This document shows positions 10,523 to 20,599 of a DNA stretch of 64,000 nt, in pieces. Numbering within the stretch: position 1 is the stretch's first letter; each line of letters begins with the position of its first letter. Source of the stretch: Berberis thunbergii (Eukaryota > Streptophyta > Magnoliopsida > Ranunculales > Berberidaceae); the NCBI GenBank assembly GCA_003290165.1, contig QNQO01007623.1:1-64000 (forward strand), in the 5' to 3' direction. The notes below the pieces were generated by a model. That model was not told the origin of the DNA, did not search any database, and saw only the letters and a program-made list of their open reading frames with translations. The position numbers were made by a program, and so were the translations under genes.

Positions 10523-11845
10523 CTGAATCAATATTAAGTAAACTATCAAAACCAAAACTAATCCATTCTAAGGGTAATTTTGGACATACAAATTCCCATA
10601 TGGCCTGCAAACAATTCTGCAAACTTCCTAGAACTATCGTTATTTCGTGCTTGTGGAACACATATTCATCATGCTACACCTCTGAACAATTCATATGTTT
10701 CTTATCTCTAACATACTAGAGGATCAATCATCAAGTTAATTGTTGATTGATTGAGTAATAGACAATAAAAGTTGAGGGTTATTACCTGTGAGGAAGAATC
10801 AACAAATCAGAGAAGGACTAACACAAAATGGTTGTCCCATTGCACCAAACATTTTGTACTCCTCGATACTAAAATACAACATTTCAATACAAGTGATTCA
10901 CTTACTGATTCACTGAACAAGCTTTTGTTACTGTAATTTGCATTGAAGGATTGGGCGTGGAAAACTCCCAAGTGTGAACAAAAACCAGTTTGTGTGTGAT
11001 AGAAGGATGAGCAACATTTATCACTTTGTAAAATTAGAAACCCTAGAGAAACCCCAGAAAAACCTGAGATCTAGAGACCCACCACCAGATCGACACTGAA
11101 GAACCCTAGAGAAAACCAAATCTGAAAACCCACCACCAGAAATCAACAAGAAATCAAAATAGAAACCCTAGATCTAGCAACCCAATACCAGAAATCAACA
11201 AGAAATCAAAGAGGGAATTTGAGAACTTAAGAGGGACTTACCTTTTCTTCGAAGATACCTTTTATTCAGAGAGAACGAAATCGAAGAGGGAGAACTTCTG
11301 AGCTTTTGTAGTTTTGAAATGCTGAAGACGAAATTGAAGAGGGACTTGAAGACGAAATCGAAGTGGGAGAATCTGTCCAAAATGGGGAGAGGGAGAGGAA
11401 GAGGGAATGAAAATGGGGAGAAAGAAGCTTTCGATTCCCTCTTCTTCTCCCCCAAATTTGGATTTCCCCCGTTTTTTTTTTTTTTTTTTTTCACCACGTC
11501 AGCTGCTCGCATGCGACGCACCATCCCTCGCCCAAAACCTTGACATCTAGAATTGCTCAAGAGAATTTGAGATTGTCTCCAACTTGATGTTAAACACCAC
11601 TGATATATTTTGGGGAAATTTTATTTGCTCATAAAAAAATATTTTTCACAGTTTTGGGAAAAATCAAGAGGATAGAGACATCTTCAAGGCAATATAACAT
11701 TTTATACAATTTTTAAAAAATCAAGAAGTTACAAATATCTTCAAATTCAAGCTCTCCATTCTCACTTCCTCTTTTCCTCCGCTTCCTTCTCATTTTTTTA
11801 TATTTTTGACATTTTTTGGAAGATTTTCCTTTGAATCACACACGT

Positions 11846-13093
11846 GGACCATACATGCCTAAATGGGCGGAGGAACAATACTGATGTAATCATTTGGATA
11901 CTTTAAGTTGGTCCATTTTGCCTTCCAAATGTATTTTTTTTACACTTAGGCCTAATATGCAGATATTTTAAATAACAAAGGTTTTTTTATTTTTTTATTT
12001 TTATAATAATTATTATTTTTTTATATGCATTTAAGGCAAGTCATGTGAGAACATAAATTTAAGAACCTTAATATTATAATGAACCACTCCAACATTGAAG
12101 TATTATAAACATGCCCTCATTAATTTGTTGGAACTCCTCCAAGTATTCGAGTTACAAATTGCTCCTCTAATCATTAAAAAGAAATAATAAAGTTTTTTTT
12201 AATTTTTTAATATATTATACCCCTTTAGTGTGCGCATCCAACGATTGAATTTTTCTTTAATACTTAGATTATTTTGCAACCTAAGAAAAACACCGTAATG
12301 CGGGTGATGGCATGAGAGGTATACACGCCTGCTTATTGACAAGGAAGAAAAAATAACAATCATAAATTTAGAAAACTTATTATCATATCTATTAAGGTAG
12401 TAATTTTCAGACATTAAAAAAATAAAAATGTGCACTTATTTTTTTCTTAGTATCAATCAACTACTTACTCGACACACAGATTCAAATCAAAATACAGATG
12501 AATTTGAAATATTTAATCATGAAACTAAATGATATTAAAAAAAACATATATGCACGAGTAGCGGGGCACTACATCTCGATTACTAAATGATTCAAATGCA
12601 TGGATGTTCTACAAGAGTTTAGACAAAATGTCAATGATAACCTCATTAGATGGTTAAACCCACAAGTTTTGAGTTCTACACCCACCTATTGCATCTCCAA
12701 AAAAAAAAAAAAGGGGGGGGGGGGGGGGGGGCTTAGGCAAAATTGTGAGAATAGTTATGCCACGTATCGTGTTTAAATCAGTCAAGTGCAAAAATGAGGG
12801 GAAAAGAAAAAAGAAAGATCAAATATTGAAATTGATTGCCTTCCTACCCTACGTGTGCCTTGTATCACCAAATAAAAAGTCCTTGGTGCAAACTTTTCCT
12901 TTAAACCCAATTCCGTTGGCTGGTTTTTAAAAATATCACTACCACAATCTGCTGGGAGAAACATCCTCCACACAACCCTCACCCTCTCTTTACTGAAAAA
13001 ATAGACACAAATCACTAAATAAATATATAAAGAATTAAGAACACCATACTTCCACTTCCATCAACCAATCAATTTCATTACCCAGAGTATCCC
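11846..13093. other. AT-rich intergenic stretch upstream of the SOUL gene
   Basis: No gene seen. A homopolymer pair at about 12696-12731 (a run of A followed by about 20 G) and many short A/T runs are present. The last 70 bases include the presumed TATA box and leader of the SOUL gene. Confidence 0.7.
13024..13032 (+). promoter_or_regulatory. Putative TATA box of the SOUL gene
   Basis: TATATAAAG lies 62 bases before the ATG at 13094. That leaves room for a transcription start about 30 bases downstream and a short leader. Assigned from consensus and position only. Confidence 0.5.
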
Positions 13094-13354
13094 ATGGCTG
13101 CTGCTAGCCTTTTCAAGCTCTCACTTCTCTTCAGTCTCCTACCTAATTGGTCACTTAATCATGAACCTAAGATCACTCTACCAACTTGCACCAATATTGA
13201 GTGCCCAACCTTTGATGTTGTTCATGTTGGCAATGGCTTCGAAATCCGTCGCTACAACTCAACTGTCTGGATGTCCACTTCTCCCATTGAAGATATTTCC
13301 TTTGTTGATGCCACTCGATCAGGCTTTCTCCAGTAAGAACTTTCTTTATGCTTC

Positions 13355-13400
<46 letters not shown>

Positions 13401-15916
13401 CCAATTGTTTTAATGCTTGCATATAAATGGTTCACATCTTTTTGCTGTTCTAGAAGTTGGTTTATACATTTGTTGTTTATTTTGAGTATGCAAGTTCTAA
13501 ACAATAGCTAAAGTAACTTCTTAAGATCATCTCCGATCGGCTTTTTTAATAAACGGGCAAAATGGGTTTGCTTATGGCACTTTGTAGAGCGAAAGAAAAT
13601 TTTGGCAACCCTAATGGGCATATAGTTCAGAGGTTGCTAAACCACTTTGAAAAGTCTTTGGAACCCACATAAATAAAGGAAAAGTAATAGAGTAATAAGC
13701 ATAAATATGTTATGGTTGTAAATATATAATTAAAAATAAAAATAAATTTTGGTACTGCTCAATGGTAGACTCAAGTAGCAGCCCAAAGAAATGCCTGTTG
13801 GAGATGCTATAAAAAAGGCCATCCTTATTTAGAGACTGCAGTATCCTAAACATCCTAGCTAAGTAGCTAGTCAATAAGTACTTTAGAATATTGGAATGAA
13901 TGAAATGCTTGAAGTTAGAATTCAAAATTGATATCACTTATCTCAGTAGCTGTCCATTCAGTCAAACAGCAGAGTTATGTTTCCTGTTCAACCCAATCAA
14001 ACTTCTGGGGAAATTCATAGTGTTCTTCTCTACTTGTATGTTTGGTTTGAACTCATTTCTTTCTGTGTTCGGAGTTCAGACCACCATATGTTTTTGGTTC
14101 ACATTACATGAGACTTTAATTTTTGTTATTGACACTAAATCTTTTGATTAGGGAAACACTTGGGGTCCTCTCAAGTCTCAAAGACACCTTATTTTATACT
14201 TGCATGTATAGTTGGGCTGACATTGTAAAGACATAGTCTCATCACACTTTTGTATGTTGGGTCATGAAGGGCTGGTGAATTCTCAATCAATATCCCACCC
14301 GTCTTTGTATGTATAAGCTGTTTGACGGATTAAATATATATATATAATTTTTTTAAAATCAGCGTCATTTACAACCCTAGTTGTTTATATATAATTTTTT
14401 TAAATTAGCGTCATTTACAACCCTAGTTGTTTGTAGGTTTTATTTTATCATATGATTATTTAATTTTGGTTTGTAGGCTTCTGTATTACTTGCATTGAAA
14501 TATGCTCAGGTTGACTGTTGATTAATTGGTTGGTTTTCCATATTGTTTTTCGTGTTTTGTTTAACATTTTTTTAAATTAATTTAACTTGCTCAAACTGAT
14601 GAACAATGTTCGTATTTTGATACAATTCTTTTCCATGGAATTCTCAACTCATACATAGGTTCTATGAGTTTCTTGTAAATACCTCCCATTTCTAACTTGC
14701 CCTTCTCCCTGAGACGGACCGTATTGGTCATCTGTTATTCCCTGCTCCATAGTCTGTTAGAATTGCTCTTTCTCTTGGCACACCGTATCTTCTGTGTGGT
14801 TCCATCATCACCTAAGCATAGGAATCTATGGCCCGAGTTCAGTTTGCTTCTAATGTTGTTGAATGCATGTTTGTCAGGTTCTATTTATGTAAATAGTTGA
14901 CTAGTTTACTGTAGATACCAAAGACGTTTATACTTTGAGCAATGATTCGGTACACACAAATTGGATGTATGGTGCAACCACAAAAAGTTATTATCTAATG
15001 TTCATCCAAAGTTACCACTCAGTTACTAACATGACATACAAAAGTTACTAGTCACTTAAGTTACCAACCAAATTCACAAAAGTTACAATCCGAAAAACCC
15101 AAAGTTACTTTGATGCACAACTTTCTACCTTGAGATCAATGAAATTATTACATAGCATTATTTTCTGATACCGGTATCTTAATGGCACATGATTACCTGG
15201 TCTTAAGCTGAGCATATAACAATACAGAACGAAACTTATTACTATTGCCATCCAATTAACAGCTTTACAGCCATACAACTTATCTACTTTAAATGATCTT
15301 TATATGGAAGACTATGTGGTGAGTTGTTTCATCTTGAGATGAAACTACTATATCAAGGAAGCACTCCCAAAGCAGTTGAAAGACTAATGAAGGGGGTGCT
15401 TCATAATCTCTTACACACAAAATGCTCTGATATGCTTTATGTATATATAATTCAATTTCACCTTTTGTGCATGCCACCTCCCCCAGGCTATTTAACTACA
15501 TTCAAGGGCAAAACAGCTATAATGAGAAAATAGAGATGACTGCTCCAGTGACTACTGAAGTTTCCCCCAGCGATGGACCGGTCTGCGCATCCTCATTCAC
15601 TGTCAGCTTCTATGTCCCTAAAGTAGTCCAAGCCGATCCACCCCCAGCACAGGGACTCCACGTTCAGAAATGGGGCACCAAGTATGCAGCTGTAAGACAA
15701 TTCAGTGGCTTTGTGTTAGATTCAGACATTGGAGAAGAAGCTGCAGCACTGGATGCCAGTCTTGCTGGATCTAGCTGGGCTGATGCCATCCACAATGCTC
15801 GAGCTGCTGATCCCTCGTCTTCTTATATTGTTGCTCAGTACAATTCTCCATTTGAATTCGAAAACAGAGTGAATGAGATATGGATGATGTTTGAAATGGA
15901 GGGTCATTCTGTCTGA
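13094..15916 (+). CDS. SOUL heme-binding family protein, two exons, apparently intact
   Basis: Exon 1 is 13094-13332 and exon 2 is 15487-15916. The intron has a GTAAGA donor and a CAG acceptor, and the join keeps frame (669 nt, 222 residues). The N-terminus (MAAASLFKLSLLFSLLP) is hydrophobic and fits a signal peptide, pointing to the secretory route. Then come CTNIECPTFDVVHVGNGFEI, RRYNSTVWMST, the SOUL box NEKIEMTAPVTTEV, FTVSFYVPK, KWGTKYAAVRQFSGFV and YNSPFEFENRVNEIWMMFEM at the end. This covers the whole SOUL domain, and about 220 residues is the usual length. SOUL proteins bind heme or other tetrapyrroles; the exact role here is unknown. The 2.15-kb intron holds low-complexity sequence and perhaps a MITE. 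This is the only gene here that looks functional. Confidence 0.92.
13353..13397. repeat. Poly-T tract in the SOUL intron
   Basis: An uninterrupted run of more than 40 T begins about 20 bases after the splice donor. It may be the reverse-oriented A tail of a lost retroposon or simple slippage. Its exact length in the source DNA is uncertain. Confidence 0.8.
13521..13811. mobile_element. Possible MITE in the SOUL intron
   Basis: The left end reads AGATCATCTCCGATCGGC. The reverse complement of the right end (13811) reads AGCATCTCCAACAGGC. These are imperfect inverted repeats about 290 bp apart, of the CATCTCC type common in plant MITEs. No clear target duplication was found. Confidence 0.4.
14341..14434. 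repeat. Two 47-bp direct repeats in the SOUL intron
   Basis: Two adjacent copies of a TATATAATTTTTTT...AGCGTCATTTACAACCCTAG unit differ by about three bases. It is a simple local duplication. Confidence 0.8.
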
Positions 15917-15978
15917 AAAGATTATGCTTCATTAGAGGTTCTTGTCCAGGTATGACACATCGGTCTTCACACACGCCA

Positions 15979-15996
15979 CCCCCCCCCCCCCCCCCC
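15979..15996. repeat. Run of 18 C downstream of the SOUL stop codon
   Basis: A homopolymer 63 bases after the stop codon, in the likely 3' untranslated region. The length is prone to sequencing error. Confidence 0.8.
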
Positions 15997-15999
15997 GTC

Positions 16000-16561
16000 T
16001 TTCAATTTAGTACTCATGGAAGCTAGACATCTATGAATACTTTCACTTTTCAATGATGTTTCTGCCTTGAACTGGCCATATATTACTTGATTGTGTTGTT
16101 GTACCAATGTAAAATGAATAAGAACAATCCAGTATTTACTCAGGAATTTTGTGTTGTTAGAGATCATTTTAGGTGGTTTTATACTGTGAAGTAGGGATGC
16201 AAAAGCTTAAACACACAAGAAGTTAAGTTATTCTCCCAGTTCTTCAACTTTTGTTGAACTCAAATTGAATAGTAAAAGTCGTAGAGCTTCTTTCTTCTCT
16301 TATCAAAACAACAAATGATTTCCTAATCATGATTTTGTCTTCAATCGCATCTTCACGATTCTGCAATTATTGTAATTTTCCAGAATAATTTATCTTTCAT
16401 TGACATCAGAGCTTTGGTCAAAATCGTAAACTTGTTTTGCAATTTGCTTTGTTACAACTCACACAAAACAACACTAAGTAGAGCTCGAATCTACAATGAA
16501 ATCGAACGAAAATGTTCAATCTCCAACCAACAGAATATTAGGCGAAACCTTCTTCATACTC
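16000..16561. other. Intergenic stretch downstream of the SOUL gene
   Basis: AATGAATAAG near 16113 may serve as the poly(A) signal of the SOUL transcript. Otherwise I see no gene. The stretch ends with TACTC (16557-16561), the target duplication of the next element. Confidence 0.6.
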
Positions 16562-16754
16562 TGTTAAAGAATATAAGTCCACATATCTTACAAAATAGGA
16601 AAGTGCTACAAAATAAAATATGTTAGGAAAGTTAGAATAGAATAGAAGTCTTAGGTTTTCTATCTCTACAAAGTTAAGTCAGAGATAGATTTTATAAGCT
16701 TGTATTCTATCAGCAATATAATAACATAATAATATTTCAATACAATTCTTTACA
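16562..16754 (+). repeat. 5' LTR of E1
   Basis: Pairs with 25371-25563. By eye about 20 of 193 positions differ, so this is an old insertion. It begins TGTTAAAG and ends TTTACA. Confidence 0.9.
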
Positions 16755-16766
16755 TGGTATCAGAGC
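16755..16766 (+). other. tRNA-Met primer-binding site of E1
   Basis: TGGTATCAGAGC lies directly after the LTR. It is complementary to the 3' end of plant initiator methionine tRNA, the usual primer of copia-like and TRIM elements. The same site is at 61098-61109 in E2. Confidence 0.9.
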
Positions 16767-18451
16767 ATGGTTCTTAGGTCTTAAGTGACCTAAACATCCG
16801 GGGAATCAAGCTCTTTCCCGCCTCGCCTCCAATGACTACCTAGACTCAAGAGGCAGGGAAGGGAAGACAGTAAAAATAACCTACCTCAATCAATTCAACA
16901 ACATCATAACAGACCACATTGCGAGCCACAACCTCGTTCGCCACCACTTCTGCAAACAAACTTATCGAACACCAATCACAATATCAAATCGCAGCCAAAA
17001 ACTCAATCACAGCCTTCACACATAGTAGCCAGAGAGAGTCCTCACCTTCTCTTTCACGACTCTTCAAACAATCAACTGAGCTCTCTTATTCACAAACCAA
17101 CATCACGACCTTCCTTTGCAAGCACAAAACAAATCATACACACAAATCTCACGCAATTCACGTTGAAGAACATATCACGCACACGAATCTCTCGCATTCA
17201 AAGCCACGCTCTCTTGTCCATTCTTTGTCAAGCAGCAGGAAGAGAGATCTTCCAAAATCGTAGCCAAGAACAAGATCGCAGCAAGAGTCACTACAAGAAA
17301 AATGTTGATTCATAGCGTTTCAAAAACGCTATGACAGTCGGCGCTATAATGACCTAGGGGCTATTATAGCGGTTTTAAAACGCTATGGTAAGTTTGGCTT
17401 TTATAGCGTTTTAAAAACGCTATGGTAGAGTATACATAGCAATTTTTTTGTTTTTTTTGCTATCAAATGACTTTTCATTACATCTTATATGGAAGACTAG
17501 AAGATTTCAACAATCAATTGCTGGAACAAAAATTGTATTGACAATGTTGAAATTGGAATTACAAGATACAACTCGAAAGAGTGAATTACAGTGTAATATG
17601 AACTGAATGATGTAGGTTTATCGAGATGCCTTAATCTCCTTATAAGCATTTGCTCAATTGTACAATGTGTGAAATCATGAATCCCAATGTTATTGCCATT
17701 CTCCTATTTATACTCATACCTCACAGAGGTCAGAGCAACTAACATAGCATTATTCTTCTAACAGAGCATTACTCTTCTAACCACTAACAGAATATTGAAG
17801 AACCCTTCTCATCCACCATCTGACAGAGCACTCTGCAACACTTAAGCACTTGCATTCTCCACCATCTGCAGCATATTACCTCAGTAACAACTGGAGCATT
17901 CACAACTGAAGCATTCACATTCTATATCAGCAACAACTGGAACATTCACATTCAGTTAATCACTCCCTGAAAGTCCTTAACACCAGTTACAATTTGTTAA
18001 ACCAAAACAATCTTAGAATAATACTACTAGACCAAAGCTAGAATAATACTACTAACCAAATGCCCAGTTGTTATACTACTAGAATAATCTTATAAAAAAT
18101 TTATAATAATTTATTTGAATTTTTAAAAAAATTGGGTCCCGACCGGTACACGGTTCATGGGATATACTGGCTGGTACACCTAGTAAACCGGTCAGTACAC
18201 CCTAACACATGCAAAAACAATTTTTTGGTCCAACATGTACCAGTTAGCAATCGGTATGGTAAATACCGATTAGTATACGATCGTACACTGATATTTAATA
18301 ACTATGCCTACAATACAAAAATAACTCTTAGAATAGCACCTACTATGCCCTACTACACAAAAATTGGCACAGGGTTGTCTTAAGCATCAGATTGGATTGG
18401 ACATGCCGGGTGGCCATAAAGGAAAATTAAACTAATAACATTACAAAGACT

Positions 18452-19490
18452 AACCTGCCTCTGTCTTCGGCGCTGCAAAATACTTATTGCCCATGCCATG
18501 ATGTAGCATGGCAAAAGAAATCCGGCAACACGTAACAAAAAAAACTGTTAAACATCAAACTAGTGATGTGCTACAACCTTAGATCAAAATAGAAACTTCT
18601 GACAACTTAAGCAAATTCAGTAAGTGATTGTTCCATCTGCACTTACAGAGAAAAAAGCAGATGTGTCATCATCGCCATCATCAGCATTAGTAATGCTCAG
18701 TGCATGCCTTAACAGCAGAAGTGCCATTAACTGCACCAGAAGGGAACAATTAACCTATAACTAAATAGGTCCGATCAAGAAACAAAACAAATTAAATATT
18801 ATAATAGAACATCAGTGCACATAAAATGTTGGAAAAAGAGGTCTTGATGCCTGGAAAAGTCAGGATCCTAATGACAGTATCTATATTAATGAGAGAACAA
18901 ACATGCACACTGATATATGAGAGGCTACATGTTGCACTAAACCACAATTCTGAAAAAGTATTGAAGGGTTATAAATGTTTTGGTTAAAGATTCCTTTTAT
19001 ACGGACAAAACTATAAATCAAAGCACCATATGATAGTTTTGTAAGTCTCTTGATTAACATAAAGACTACTGGCTGAAAATAGAGGCTTACAATTAAGGTA
19101 GCAGAATGGCAAAATGCTGCTCCACTGGCATTTGTAGCTGCATACTCATCATATTCAGCGTCGAGAAAATGGCGTTCAGCTGCTGCCATTGCCAAGAGCC
19201 TGGGATCGTGCAAGTCCAGAGGAGTACCGGAGATAGTCCAACCTTCACTGTAAGAACGTCAGAGTTACTTATAACTTAGTCCCCCGACAAAAATTCCAAG
19301 ACGTCAAATACAATCAACATCAAGTGAAAATTAAACTTTAAAATTGAGAAAAAATAATGTTAAAACAACCCATTAGGTAGGAATAAAAGTGGACACAGAA
19401 TATGCACAAAAAAACCTGCCTGATATCAATGGTGGTCTCCTGAGGTGGAGGTGGAGCAGTATAACCAGGCTGGTATGGCTGAACACATGA
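18452..19490 (-). pseudogene. Captured RINGv/DUF3675 membrane protein fragments
   Basis: Four readable pieces lie in order on minus: QPYQPGYTAPPPPQETTIDI (about 19490-19430); EGWTISGTPLDLHDPRLLAM with EYDEYAATNASGAAFC (about 19245-19100); LMALLLLRHALSITNADDGD (about 18735-18665); and AGFLLPCYIMAWAISILQR with RRQRQ (about 18515-18452). Together they give the region after the RINGv zinc finger of plant MARCH-like E3 ubiquitin ligases, whose two hydrophobic stretches (ALLLLRHAL and FLLPCYIMAWAI) are membrane segments. The RINGv cysteines are mostly absent. Introns are kept, so this is a DNA-level capture. It is not expected to be functional. Confidence 0.75.
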
Positions 19491-20091
19491 AACAAAAACT
19501 TAGTCAGATTTATTAAAGTAGACTGTTGACTCACGATTAAGCTCTAAGATGTTGGGACATAAGGAAGAAATCACAAGCAACAATCTTCAACAAGTCTTTG
19601 AATGAGCATCTTCCATCAGAGATTCACACTCCATTATTTAGTGGTTTAGAGCAGCAGGCACTCAAATATGTCAAATTATAACTTCCCTAAACCCTTATTT
19701 TTGTATGAAATTCCAAATGAATTTAACAAAGCTAGAATAATACTACTAGACCAAATGCCCAGTTGATATGACCATGAAAATGAATTTTACTATTCTGATA
19801 CGTAGTCAGATGAGATTGCCCGCCCTTACACTCCCCTCACTCACTCAGTCCCTTTCCTGATTTAGTGATGTGTGCAATCTTATAGCCTACAGAGTGTATA
19901 TACAAGCAAGATATGCAATGTGTTTTACATCACAGCGGTGAATTCTTTTTGATAAGTTGTATATATTATGATGCAGCACTGGCCGAGATACATGAGAAGA
20001 TAGAGGTTGTCAACCTGTTATTCAACCAGACCAGGGCATATAGGATTATTCATCCACAAGAAAAGAAAAGAAAAGGGGACGGGACTTACCT

Positions 20092-20240
20092 CAGGTGAAC
20101 CAGGAGCAGTTATGACAGCAACACTCTTTTTCGTAAGATATAGCTTTAAACCACATGCTCCATGAGCAAGGGAACACTTAAAATAAGAATCTGTTGTATT
20201 ATATAGAATGGCTCGTATTCTGAAATTTAGCTGCACCTGT
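20092..20240 (-). pseudogene. Unidentified captured exon
   Basis: The minus strand reads LNFRIRAILYNTTDSYFKC and SLAHGACGLKLYLTKKSVAV, and ends ITAPGSPE before a GTAAGT donor. An AG acceptor precedes it. It looks like a true exon between the RINGv pieces and the segment at 20.5 kb, but I do not recognise the protein. Confidence 0.45.
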
Positions 20241-20449
20241 TGCATTAAGAGACCTAGGATGAGAAAGCTGTTAATCCAAGAATCAATAATAAATCTTGCA
20301 TTAACATAGTAAAGGTTGTGAAGACCAGGCATTTTAGATGACAAGTTGGCAGTTCTGACCATCAAAATCATTAGTCCTACATCATTTCTCATCAATTCAG
20401 AATCAGAATTAGAGTGTATGAAATAGTTCACAAGGATAAGATATGAAAG

Positions 20450-20545
20450 AGAATACACATGTTGTATAGTTTTAGTGCTTGAACTACTGCATCCCTCCCA
20501 AAACCAAGCTCGCAGAGTTTCGACACTTTCGCTTCGAAGTTGGAT
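20450..20545 (-). pseudogene. Possible UBA-like captured exon
   Basis: One minus frame reads NFEAKVSKLCELGFGRDAVV followed by QALKLYN. The pattern (KV.KL.ELGF.R..V..AL) resembles a ubiquitin-associated (UBA) domain. The match is short and the frame is open only locally. Another frame of the same DNA is open for longer but shows nothing familiar. Confidence 0.35.
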
Positions 20546-20599
20546 CTCTAGAACCATAAACATCATCAACAATTTGAACAAACCTCTTTTTTTCCCGAG

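Larger units (their letters stand above)
4332..11558. mobile_element. Pack-MULE: 7.2-kb Mutator-type element with captured gene fragments
   Basis: The ends are long inverted repeats. The left end starts GAGCAATTCTAGATGTC, and about 65 bp (4332-4396) match the reverse complement of 11494-11558 with about three mismatches. The flanks carry a 9-bp target duplication, AAGAGAAAT at 4323-4331 and AAGAGAATT at 11559-11567. Long TIRs plus a 9-bp duplication are the signature of Mutator-like elements. No MURA transposase is visible. The interior holds pieces of at least four unrelated host genes: a receptor kinase on plus, and Myb/SANT-like, SMXL and TIC55 pieces on minus. This makes it a non-autonomous Pack-MULE. 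Confidence 0.85.
4271..11845. mobile_element. Possible MITE that hosts the Pack-MULE (4271-4331 and 11559-11845)
   Basis: Just outside the Pack-MULE, the left flank starts GGCGTGTTTGATTCAAAGG. The right flank ends with its inverted counterpart: the reverse complement at 11844 reads CGTGTGTGATTCAAAGGAAA. Removing the MULE and one 9-bp duplication leaves about 350 bp with these terminal inverted repeats. That size fits a MITE that was split by the larger element. I did not find a clear target-site duplication for it. Confidence 0.4.

Noticed and set aside
12696..12731. Poly-A/poly-G block as a regulatory element
   Set aside because: Most likely slippage or assembly noise; no supporting context.
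16919..17263. Ser/Thr/His-rich ORF, 114 residues
   Set aside because: Low-complexity translation of noncoding LTR-element sequence; no family resemblance and a non-ATG context typical of chance.
20018..20581. 187-residue open frame on minus
   Set aside because: It runs across apparent introns and mixes frames of two exon-like pieces; no family pattern as a whole.
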